Assembly: GCF_000281955.1 (NCBI RefSeq)
Contig: NZ_AKKF01000008.1
Location: 26,688-90,687, forward strand
Length of the DNA stretch: 64,000 bases
Direction: 5' to 3'
Source of the DNA: Caulobacter sp. AP07
GTDB taxonomy: Bacteria; Pseudomonadota; Alphaproteobacteria; Caulobacterales; Caulobacteraceae
Under the pieces are notes generated by a model. That model was not told the DNA's origin. It made no database searches and worked only from the letters and a program-made list of their open reading frames with translations. Positions 38,601 through 49,785 of the stretch are shown here, one piece after another. Every line of letters begins with the position of its first letter. The stretch's first letter is position 1. A program made the translations under genes and the position numbers.

Positions 38601-38693
38601 TCCCGTGGCCTGACCGTGTCGGCGACCTATGCCGGCGAGTTCGGCGACGGAGGACGGCAAGGCGCGCTGGTCGGCCTGCGCTGGTCCTTCTAA
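32649..38693 (+). CDS. Giant type V autotransporter with beta-helix and RTX-like passenger
   Basis: This is a 2014-residue cell-surface protein. A signal peptide (LLGCSLVALAAAVAGAAQA) follows a basic N-terminus. The passenger (about 37-1720) is low-complexity beta-helix made of Asn/Thr/Gly repeats such as NTGTITGDI, VNSGTIETGG and LTNAAGGLIRSAGG. At least six units carry a GGxGxD or GAGDD element, as in calcium-binding RTX rolls. A passenger-associated transport repeat (GDITVAGTLSPGASPGTMTV) comes near 1560. The C-terminal autotransporter beta-barrel (about 1740-2014) ends LVGLRWSF with terminal Phe. No protease or other catalytic motif is visible, so an adhesin or biofilm role is likely. The ATG has GGGGG upstream. 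It is monocistronic. Confidence 0.9.
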   Translation: MRTNLNQRPSRSLRLRLLGCSLVALAAAVAGAAQADCLPTPAPAGPILCSGATVGGVAISTSTNVTVQAGASVAGALYEHAMTFTSLGTVGTVASLQVDGLVNGLGQGGVVVLSGTVPNFNYPSTRLDIKVGQGGVIVGRVGVLTHWQGAPGYNTAGATLDNSGLVQGSDEGLTSSDAQHSGFLSVNNRATGVIRGAYGAIFGSVMYLTNAGLIDGGIDAAYELPSSGSYAIIPQSVNNSGVMTASYNEATLDLKGGWLTVTNSGQIVNTGPGEAIDAANRLNLTNAAGGLIRSAGGVAIRAGGGTFVNRGAIDGSVVLSDQATFDTMGGTLNGDLLFGASDDTLVAGWDSASGRLAGIAGRVDGGGGVNTLRFDLAQDANVDALLGAVALPTNFQNLALNLSNDAKVSLTGDAPSGLMVNGTGSFTTSGVVTTNGTALKLGFYYPSPLNFTNTGSIVATFNPPTANDYALDVRSIKSFSNEGTITSEGGNGVTAYMDYTGVLKNSGSIIATGMGLNLNGGLNNTGLIRSTQGAGLTVWSGSAISTNTGTIEGVTIGAAVNSTILANTGTIRASNGVGVKSGSYARIDNQAGGVITGTKASVSRDGGDGFYTAVLNAGVLNGDVDLRNAFTPSDSPNLYADKGGTLNGSLSMGTGWDTVITDLSRLVNGKFTGVTGTVNAGGGAGVDTLLLTVTEDATRTLTMPDSFEQLALDLAGGAALKLTLDRPLTSTLSLTGEGSLDLTADISVSKGSYAISLFGPSAASAEQFGYGSNPGKLSVISRGALTITQAPYYYASGVTLAADSTFENAGSLTISGDPSTYSMPVGIYGGAAVINSGVINLSSAIGISGATSFTNTGTLKQTPGPGLSIGVQNVAAVVNSGTIETGGLAVGLYGFGNAPLTVANSGVIRSTGADAVSGGYSKLELTNSVTGVIESTTGYAFTSSGDAVHIVNAGTITGDIGLRGFSADKIENTGTITGDIATGYGDDVVINNGTIIGDVALGDGNDSFTLSVNGVIKGVVDGGYGLDILTLDSSKGGSVSSSQFVNFEAFRQTGGGSLSYSGVFLGGPIVIAGGGAEVLAGTSLTAPGATTFLGTSGSEQVTIGGTISGGVSLGGGADTVTNRGAIGAAVLLGAGDDVYTEGAGSTVAGAIDGGAGGDSYIAELDGDRTGLHTRTGFERLGVIGTGRLTLALDQNWDAISLAGTGLTLQQGTFTVGGVSGGDTAEIVTLDRDVAKVDLAGGDDALTLGGDAFAGAYAGGTGTDALAFTTANTVTVSGSITGFETISLAGGNQLNVSGVLGASGDAFAFTGGGQTLSVLSGGKLDGTVDLGAGDDVFRLAAGGQLLGVVLGGTGNDLVAIDLISDLSLRGDQLRQFETLQVTGTGALNFTGGAAKFDHLLTASQNLVVAAGSSLDAGDLTFDGAANIMIVSGAFSGALNLGGGDDVLRLTTGGTLTGSANGGTGNDRLELALGGADAAPIALGATPFSGFETLSLQSGVVSLAGDYGFDTIQVSNGRLIGLAGSRLAARTITVAQGATFGSAGLVTGDITVAGTLSPGASPGTMTVVGNVALASGSTTLFELTPTVSDQLVVSGTVSIAPGATLKLISSAVLVPGQTRDLIVAGGITGSFSTIDGAQALNLHVRQSPTRLRVLGLFSTDTTFSSQVSGVVATLNAALIGDKVGAPLIAALPLLVDATTGKSAPKALARLTPQAYASASQLATEDGLSIVDASRGQARFAPDTPGPFGFGQVIASRRTLDGDAAGGVAEGKINSTGGLSGVGYGAKNAWIGAFAGYLSGRQRIDALDARTDTDSFVVGAQGQVRFGGFALGVMAAHDAADADTRRAAPGGATAFGGYKLKSWVGDVNLTYRAKLNADWAVQPRLGVSYVHANRDGFVERGGGAFSLTVQSEKTTSWFVDGQVEVLGGQAADERLHPYASVGFRTRAGGDDATASASLAGLPTPLTVSGLNRDGTLATVGAGLGYDISRGLTVSATYAGEFGDGGRQGALVGLRWSF
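35638..37065 (+). repeat. RTX-like repeat modules in the autotransporter passenger
   Basis: Four clear units of roughly 45-60 residues follow the plan LGxGDD...G..GGxGxD: GDGNDSFTL/GGYGLDIL, GAGDDVYTE/GGAGGDSY, GAGDDVFRL/GGTGNDLV and GGGDDVLRL/GGTGNDRL. Related, more degenerate copies occur earlier (near 33650 and 34610). The Asp-rich turns suggest calcium binding. Confidence 0.65.
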
Positions 38694-38699
38694 CGGGCG

Positions 38700-38732
38700 C
38701 CACGATCCGCGAGCCAGGCTCGCGGATCGTGG
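38700..38732 (+). terminator. Strong hairpin after the autotransporter gene
   Basis: CCACGATCCGCGAG pairs perfectly with CTCGCGGATCGTGG, a 14-bp stem with a five-base loop, seven bases after the stop. There is no immediate T-tract, but an AT-rich stretch (AATATTTTCC) follows. It could terminate in both directions against the converging GH2 gene. Confidence 0.7.
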
Positions 38733-38862
38733 AGGAAGGAATATTTTCCTGGTCGACTGTCGATGTCGCGGCCTCCAAGGGTCGCGACTGGACTACAGGC
38801 TGATCCCCCTGGCGTCCCGTCGCTCGCCGCTTCGTGGGCGGCGAACGACGGCGGTCTTATCC

Positions 38863-44384
<5,522 letters not shown>

Positions 44385-44404
44385 CGGCGTTTCCTCATCC
44401 TATT

Positions 44405-44419
44405 ATTTATCTGATAAAT
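44405..44419. promoter_or_regulatory. Palindrome upstream of the GH36 gene, candidate GntR operator
   Basis: ATTTATC-T-GATAAAT is a perfect 7-1-7 inverted repeat 20 bases upstream of the GH36 start. On the minus strand it contains GATTTATCA, also present at 45590-45598 ahead of the divergent TonB receptor, with the GntR gene between them. Confidence 0.5.
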
Positions 44420-44544
44420 CGATTTTTTCGGCGCGTTGTCAATTCGGGTTTGACCGAAAAGGGTTCGGTTCAGCGGGCGAGGGGGCTTGGCCTCGCCCGA
44501 ATGCGGCAAGTATCGGCGGCGTTGGCCACGCCTCGGACCAGGGC

Positions 44545-45312
44545 CTAGGCCTGCTCAACCGAGGTCTGGATGAGAGGCTGCCCGGCGTTCTGGCGCTCGG
44601 TCGCCTCCCTGATAAGGCTCATGACATCAGCGATCAGCGCCCGCATGGCCTCGGCCGCGCCGTCGGGATCGCGCGCTATGATGGCGTCCACGACGGCCCT
44701 GTGTCCCGGCAGGCTGGCGTTGCGGCCTCGGTACCGGTTCGTGAACTGGATCGAGGTTTGCAAGGCGGTGGCCACGACGTCGCGGAACTGGGCGTAGAAG
44801 GGATTGCCCGAAGCTTCCAGGATCGCCACGTGAAAGGCGATATCCGAGATCAAGGGGTCGCCATGACCCGCTTCGGCCGCTTCCATCCGCGCGTAGCCGT
44901 CCTGTATGAGCGCCAGGCCCTCCGCATTCCCGTACTGCGCGGCCAAGGCCGCCGCGCCGGGTTCTATCGTCAGGCGCAATTCGGTGAACTGCCGCAGGAG
45001 CGCGAGTGAGAACTTGCGCTCCAGAAGCCATCTCAGGACATCCGTATCGAACCAGTTCCAGCTGGTCGGCGGGGTGATGATCGTGCCCTGGCGTGGCCGG
45101 GCGGTGAGCAGGCCCTTGGCGCCCAGCATCTTGACCGCCTCCCGCGTCACCGACCGGCTGACGCCGTGCTCCTTGGAGAGTTCGGCTTCGATCGGGAAGG
45201 GTCTTCCGTCATAGGCGCCCGTGACGATCATCCTGCCCAGGACGTCGAGCAGGCCATAGGTCAGGTTGCGACCCAAAGAGGTGCGGACGTCCGAAGGGTC
45301 GCTGGCGCTCAT
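44545..45312 (-). CDS. GntR/FCD regulator, DgoR-like
   Basis: This is a 255-residue FCD-type GntR protein. The winged helix (about 20-85) includes PIEAELSKEHGVSRSVTREA, KMLGAKGLLTARPRQGT, and then the WNWFDTDVLRWLLE segment, which closely follows the galactonate repressor DgoR (W-N-x-x-D-x-D-V-L). The FCD domain has the metal-binding pattern FTELRLTIEPGAA, DIAFHVAILEAS and GHRAVVDAI. Position between two galactosidases and a TonB receptor supports control by galactose, galactonate or a related acid. It is followed by the GH36 gene with a gap of 160 bases. Confidence 0.87.
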   Translation of the reverse strand: MSASDPSDVRTSLGRNLTYGLLDVLGRMIVTGAYDGRPFPIEAELSKEHGVSRSVTREAVKMLGAKGLLTARPRQGTIITPPTSWNWFDTDVLRWLLERKFSLALLRQFTELRLTIEPGAAALAAQYGNAEGLALIQDGYARMEAAEAGHGDPLISDIAFHVAILEASGNPFYAQFRDVVATALQTSIQFTNRYRGRNASLPGHRAVVDAIIARDPDGAAEAMRALIADVMSLIREATERQNAGQPLIQTSVEQA

Positions 45313-45530
45313 GAATCACTGCTGTCAAATTTGCCCGTCCGTCGCAACAGATAGTTGATCGCTGTTCAGCGTCCATACGACTCGCGGAGCGGGTCTAGGC
45401 GGGGACCCGACGATCCGAGTCGGAAGGCCCGTAAGCGATGTGGTCCGCCTGTCGTGGCGGCGTGCGACTGTTTTATTTCGGAATGGCAACCGCCAGAACT
45501 TGTTCAGGAAAATGAAATTTTCCAGCAACT

Positions 45531-45544
45531 TGATAGCGCTAACA
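45531..45544. promoter_or_regulatory. LacI-family operator, XylR-like
   Basis: TGATAGCGCTAACA is a near-perfect palindrome (one mismatch) with the central CG typical of LacI/GalR-family sites. It lies about 136 bases upstream of the TonB receptor ATG. Read on the minus strand with its flanks, CCACATGTTAGCGCTATC, it is strikingly close to the XylR operator of the Caulobacter crescentus xylX promoter as I recall it. Confidence 0.6.
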
Positions 45545-45587
45545 TGTGGATTTCCTTATGGGTTTGGTTTGACCACTCATCATTCTT

Positions 45588-45599
45588 ATGATTTATCAT
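45588..45599. promoter_or_regulatory. Second palindrome in the TonB receptor promoter
   Basis: ATGAT-TT-ATCAT, 81 bases upstream of the receptor start, shares GATTTATCA with the palindrome ahead of the GH36 gene. A -35-like TTGACC lies at 45569-45574. It is a candidate GntR operator. Confidence 0.4.
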
Positions 45600-45679
45600 C
45601 TTAATGCCGGCGAGGTCGGTTGAAGAATAACGAGGTCGCCCGGCTTTCAGCGCGGCGGCCCTCACACCAGGAGGGAAGT

Positions 45680-48475
45680 ATGACCGAGGCAACGACAGTT
45701 AGTCGGGGTCGCGCGTTCGCGCGTCGATTGATGATCAGCGCCGGCATGGGTGCGCTTGGCCTTTGCATGATCGCCTCCGCGGCGAACGCTCAGGAGGCGC
45801 CCGCCAGCGACACCCCCGCCACCGACACGGTCGAGGAGATCCTGGTCACCGGACTGCGCGCCAGCCTGAGCCGCGCCATTGACGTCAAGCGCAACGCCGC
45901 CGTGATCGTCGATTCCATCGCGTCGGAAGATCTGGGCAAGTTTCCAGACAGCAACGTCGCGGAGTCCCTGCAACGCATCACGGGGGTTTCGATCGACCGT
46001 AGCGGCGGCGAAGGGCGCTTCGTGACGGTTCGGGGCTTTGGTCCCTCGTTCAACAACGTGCTGGTCAACGGCCGCACCCTGGCCACCGAAAACGCCGGCC
46101 GTCAGTTCAGCTTCGACCTTCTGGCCGCTGAATTGATCTCGGGCGCGGACGTCTACAAGAGCAACAACGCCACGCTGCAGGAAGGTGGCATCGGCTCCAC
46201 GATCAACGTCAAGACCGCACGGCCTTTCGATATCCGTGGCAGCAAGGTCATCCTCAGCGCCAAGGCCAACTACGAGGATCTTTCGGAAAAGACCTCGCCC
46301 GACGCCTTCGCGCTGTTCTCCACCCGCCTGGCCGATGATCGCATCGGCGTTCTGGCCTCGTTGTCGTATCAAAAACGCAAGGCGCTGATCAACACGGCCG
46401 CCACCAACGGCTACTATTCCACCACGGTGGGCTCGGGCGCCGGCGCCATCGTTGCGACCGTGCCCCAGAACTACGACCAGATCTCGGACCGGGAGGATCG
46501 CGAACGCATTGGCGTCACCGGCACGGTCCAGTTTCGGGCGACGGACGACCTGACCCTGACGGTCGATGGCCTCTACAACAAGTTCACCGTCACCTCCCAG
46601 GCCAACAGCATCGGCCACTGGTTCTCGCCGGCCGATATCAGCAACGCCGTCCTGGACGGCAACCGGACCGTGACCAGCTTCTCGCAAAACGCCAACGGCC
46701 ACACCGACTACATCAGCCGCACCTTCAATCGACCGACCAAGTTGCGGTCCCTGGGCTTCAACGCCGATTGGAACCCCACCGACAAGATCAACGTGAAGTT
46801 CGACACGTCCTACTCCAAGGCGGCGTCGAACAACGGCGGCAACGAGATCTTCGCCGTGATCGGTTTTCCCAACGCGGTTCAGTACAGCAATACCGGCAAT
46901 GGTCTGCCCAGCCTGACGGCCGCGAAAGGCTTCACCGATCCGAGCGTCGGTCGGGCGCACTTCGCGACCCGCGAGGGCTCGAACGTTTCGGAGACGGTCT
47001 ATGAGACGCGGTTGGATGGCGTGTTCAAGACCGACTACGAGGTCTTCACCGCCTTGCGCATGGGCGCCATCTACACGGACCGCACCAAGGACAACGCTTC
47101 GGTGCGGACCGACAATAACGTCGGCTGCTCCTATTGCGGCTACGGCATCGCCGTGCCGGCTGGACTGCTGAAACCCTTCAACCCGGGCTCCTTCCTCGAC
47201 GGCGAAAGCGGCGACTTCCCGCGCCAATGGCTCTCGTTCAACGCCGAGGACTATTTCAAATTCCTCGAGACTCCGGCGGCCGGGAACGCCCAGGACGTGG
47301 CGTACAATGCGGGCAACGATCCCGATCGCCCTGTGGGCTCGACCGCGGCCTATATCGCCTCCAAGGGCGGCTATGTTGGCCATCTGCAACCCTCGGCCTA
47401 TTCGGTCAAGGAGAAGATCTCGGGCGGCTATATCCAAGGTGACTTCGCGGCCGACATCGGCGGCTTGCCTTGGACCGCCACCTTGGGCGTCCGTTACGTC
47501 CATACCGAGCTGACGTCGCGCGGCACCCAGCAGACCTTGCTGGACGTCCTGCCGATCGCGGGCGACAGCACGTCCTACACGGCGGTCTATGCCGACGCCA
47601 ATGCGCCGGTTTCCAAGACCACGACCTACAACGACTTCCTGCCCAGCCTGAACGTCAAGGTCGACCTCACGCCGGAACTGGTCGGTCGTTTCGCCGCCAC
47701 CAAGACCCTGTCTCGCGCCAATCTCACCGATGTCGCGCCGCGTATCGCCTTCACCACCCTGCGACCCGGCAATCTCACGGCGGCGGGCGGCAACCCGGAT
47801 CTGCGGCCGTTCAAGTCGACCAACTTCGACGCGTCGCTGGAGTGGTACTATCAGAAGGCCGGCTTCCTGACGGTTGGCACGTTCTACAAGCGCATCGACG
47901 ACTTCATCCTCAACTCGTTGGCCACCGAGAACTTCACCATCGCCAACTCCGCCGGTCTCTATCCCGGGGGCATCCTGCCGGTGCAGGTCCTGCGGCCGCG
48001 CAACTCCCAGAGCGCGGACGTCTACGGCGTGGAAATCGGCTTCCAGCACACCTTCGACTACCTGCCCGCGCCGTTCGACGGTCTGGGGATCACCGCCAAC
48101 GCGACCATCGTGGACAGCAAGGCCAACCAGACCGCGACCGGAACGCCGTTCGTGCTGGAAGGCCTGGGTGACAGCCAGAACCTCGTGGGCTTCTACGCCA
48201 AGGGGCCGATCGAGGTGCGCGTGGCCTACAATCACCGTGACCGCTTCATCAGCACCGCATCCAACGGCACCGGCGGCGACCCCATCTACACCAAGGGGCA
48301 GGGGCAGATCGATCTGCAAGCGCGCTATGCGGTCTCCGAAAAGTTCTCGGTCTTCTTCGAGGGCACCAATGTCGGCGACACAAAGACCCAGACCGTGGGC
48401 AAGTACGCCAACCAGTTCCTGAGCTACGTCGATACCGGGGCGCGCTATGCGGTCGGAGTACGCGCGCAGTTCTAG
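45680..48475 (+). CDS. TonB-dependent receptor, Xanthomonas-Caulobacter carbohydrate type
   Basis: This is a 931-residue outer-membrane transporter. The ATG at 45680 has AGGAGGG upstream and is preferred to 45620. A signal peptide (MISAGMGALGLCMIASAANA), a TonB box (EEILVTGLRASL) and a plug with SIASEDLGKFPDSNVAESLQ, RITGVSIDR, VTVRGFGPSFNNVLVNGR and GGIGSTINVKT match the TIGR01782-like family that imports glycans. The barrel ends YAVGVRAQF with terminal Phe. It is divergent from the GntR-GH36-GH2 genes, and the three proteins form a small polysaccharide-use locus: the receptor brings galactosylated oligosaccharides to the periplasm, where the galactosidases act. Confidence 0.92.
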   Translation: MTEATTVSRGRAFARRLMISAGMGALGLCMIASAANAQEAPASDTPATDTVEEILVTGLRASLSRAIDVKRNAAVIVDSIASEDLGKFPDSNVAESLQRITGVSIDRSGGEGRFVTVRGFGPSFNNVLVNGRTLATENAGRQFSFDLLAAELISGADVYKSNNATLQEGGIGSTINVKTARPFDIRGSKVILSAKANYEDLSEKTSPDAFALFSTRLADDRIGVLASLSYQKRKALINTAATNGYYSTTVGSGAGAIVATVPQNYDQISDREDRERIGVTGTVQFRATDDLTLTVDGLYNKFTVTSQANSIGHWFSPADISNAVLDGNRTVTSFSQNANGHTDYISRTFNRPTKLRSLGFNADWNPTDKINVKFDTSYSKAASNNGGNEIFAVIGFPNAVQYSNTGNGLPSLTAAKGFTDPSVGRAHFATREGSNVSETVYETRLDGVFKTDYEVFTALRMGAIYTDRTKDNASVRTDNNVGCSYCGYGIAVPAGLLKPFNPGSFLDGESGDFPRQWLSFNAEDYFKFLETPAAGNAQDVAYNAGNDPDRPVGSTAAYIASKGGYVGHLQPSAYSVKEKISGGYIQGDFAADIGGLPWTATLGVRYVHTELTSRGTQQTLLDVLPIAGDSTSYTAVYADANAPVSKTTTYNDFLPSLNVKVDLTPELVGRFAATKTLSRANLTDVAPRIAFTTLRPGNLTAAGGNPDLRPFKSTNFDASLEWYYQKAGFLTVGTFYKRIDDFILNSLATENFTIANSAGLYPGGILPVQVLRPRNSQSADVYGVEIGFQHTFDYLPAPFDGLGITANATIVDSKANQTATGTPFVLEGLGDSQNLVGFYAKGPIEVRVAYNHRDRFISTASNGTGGDPIYTKGQGQIDLQARYAVSEKFSVFFEGTNVGDTKTQTVGKYANQFLSYVDTGARYAVGVRAQF

Positions 48476-48509
48476 GGCCTGTCGCCCACGTGTGATCTGT
48501 TTTCCCGCT

Positions 48510-48539
48510 GGGGCGGACCGAAAGGTCCGCCCCTTTTTT
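48510..48539 (+). terminator. Rho-independent terminator of the TonB receptor
   Basis: GGGGCGGACC-GAAA-GGTCCGCCCC is a perfect 10-bp stem with a GNRA tetraloop followed by six T, 34 bases after the stop. Confidence 0.97.
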
Positions 48540-48540
48540 C

Positions 48541-48630
48541 GTGGCGGACGGTTCGCGCACCCTGGTCCTGGCGGCGGACGACAATTTCGACGACAAGGCG
48601 CGCAGCCAGTTCCTCGTCTTCCAGGTCAAC
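48541..48630 (+). pseudogene. Remnant of a phytase-like esterase C-terminus
   Basis: The plus-strand frame from the GTG at 48541 reads VADGSRTLVLAADDNFDD and then SQFLVFQVN. This resembles the conserved C-terminal end of the 'esterase-like activity of phytase' family (PF13449), in which ADGSR, SDDNF and QFLxF occur in this order at the end of the protein. The rest of the gene, normally over 300 residues, is missing: the fragment begins immediately after the terminator. It is probably a deletion scar. The match is from memory of the family pattern. Confidence 0.5.
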
Positions 48631-48651
48631 TCGTCGCCGGATTGCGATGGA

Positions 48652-49686
48652 TCACGGGCGGGGAGCAGGCCTGAACCATGGCGGCGCGACGACAAACCCC
48701 AGACCGAGCGGATCGGGCGCCCCAGGATAGTAGTCGCTGCTGATCACCTGGGCGCCGGAGCGTAGCGCCGCCTGCAGGCGACTCTGGTCATGAGCGCGCG
48801 CCTCCCTGGTGTCCGCATCGCTGCGCGTGCGCACCAGGAAGCCCTGACTGACCAGGGCCTTGATCCGCATCTCTTCGGCCTTGGGATCCTGGATGTTGAA
48901 CACCGCGGCCTCGGGCTCGGCGGCGTCGTAGAGCCCGAACATCACCCGACCTTTCAGCGATGCATGATCCTGGCGGTAGAGCTGCGAGACGCGTGGGTTG
49001 GAATCCAGCACCAGCAGGACCTTGCCGCGTGAGGCTTCCAAGGTGGGCCAACGGCCGGCGACGACCGCCTGGCGCAGGCTGGCGGCGTCGCCGCGCACGT
49101 CATCGGGCGTGACGATATGGTCGCGGCCGAAGGCGGCGACAGCGTCGGCGTCGACGCCCGCTAGGTCCGCTTCGGTATAGAGAGGCGGATCGGGCATGGC
49201 CGGCGTGTTGAACGGTTCTTCCTTGGTGTTGACGAAGATCACGATCAGATCATGGCCAGGGTGGGCCCGTGACCATTGGGCCACCTCGCCGAAGCAGTTC
49301 GCCAGGGTCAGGCAGTGGGTGCGGGCGTCCAGCACCGGCGCGTGAAGGACCTTGGCGCCAGGGCGGCTCATCACCGCCAGCTTGGCGGGGTCCTGGGCGT
49401 AGGGCGCGGCGTAGAGGCCGCCGGCGCTGTCGGCATAGGGATCAAACTCGACTTGCCGCAGACCCAGGTCCAACTGCGTCTTGATCGGCGGATGGCCGTA
49501 TTCCACGCCGGTCGAGCGCTCGCCCATGACCTGGCGCTGATGGGCCAGGGCGACGGGGTCGAGCTCGGGACGATAGCTGTTGTGCGAGCCCAGCACGCGC
49601 ATGGCGTTGAGCCTGGGCGCGTCGGCCGCGCTCGCGCCCGCCGGCGTCAGCAGGGCGATCGAAAGCAGCAGGGCAGGCAGGCGCAT
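48652..49686 (-). CDS. Exported Ca-dependent phosphoinositide phospholipase C
   Basis: This is a 344-residue secreted enzyme with a signal peptide (LPALLLSIALLTPAGASAAD). It has the PLC-type TIM-barrel start RVLGSHNSYRP, with the catalytic His in SHNSY, then GVEYGHPPIKTQLDLGLRQV and EFDPYAD, VIFVNTKEEPF and VLLVLDSNPRVS. This fits the bacterial calcium-dependent PI-PLC family (PF16670), which cleaves phosphatidylinositol or related lipids to a diacylglycerol and an inositol phosphate. It lies 99 bases downstream of a TonB receptor on the same strand, behind two RNA hairpins, and would supply the receptors with a phosphorylated inositol compound. The exact substrate is inference. Confidence 0.84.
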   Translation of the reverse strand: MRLPALLLSIALLTPAGASAADAPRLNAMRVLGSHNSYRPELDPVALAHQRQVMGERSTGVEYGHPPIKTQLDLGLRQVEFDPYADSAGGLYAAPYAQDPAKLAVMSRPGAKVLHAPVLDARTHCLTLANCFGEVAQWSRAHPGHDLIVIFVNTKEEPFNTPAMPDPPLYTEADLAGVDADAVAAFGRDHIVTPDDVRGDAASLRQAVVAGRWPTLEASRGKVLLVLDSNPRVSQLYRQDHASLKGRVMFGLYDAAEPEAAVFNIQDPKAEEMRIKALVSQGFLVRTRSDADTREARAHDQSRLQAALRSGAQVISSDYYPGAPDPLGLGFVVAPPWFRPAPRP

Positions 49687-49714
49687 GGACGGTCTCGTCG
49701 CTCGGGAGGAAGGA

Positions 49715-49746
49715 CGGATCGGCGCGCGTCGCCGCGCACCGATCCG
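49715..49746 (-). other. Long RNA hairpin upstream of the phospholipase gene
   Basis: CGGATCGGCGCGCG and CGCGCACCGATCCG are complementary over 14 positions except one C-A on the plus strand. In the minus-strand transcript that pair becomes G-U, so the stem is unbroken, closed by a GCGA (GNRA) tetraloop. It ends 28 bases upstream of the phospholipase ATG. Confidence 0.6.
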
Positions 49747-49753
49747 GGAGGTC

Positions 49754-49775
49754 GGGCGGCCCGCGGAGGCCGCCC
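49754..49775 (-). other. Hairpin directly after the TonB receptor stop
   Basis: GGGCGGCC-CGCGGA-GGCCGCCC is a perfect 8-bp stem starting ten bases after the receptor stop on the minus strand. There is no T-tract. It is in tandem with the next hairpin (49715-49746). Confidence 0.6.
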
Positions 49776-49785
49776 AGGGGGAGGG

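Noticed and set aside
32458..38750. GGAATATTCTCCT (32458-32470) and GGAATATTTTCCT (38738-38750) flanking the autotransporter gene
   Set aside because: They match at 12 of 13 positions, but they are short and at unequal distances from the gene, with no mobile-element features. Chance or a common regulator motif cannot be separated by eye.
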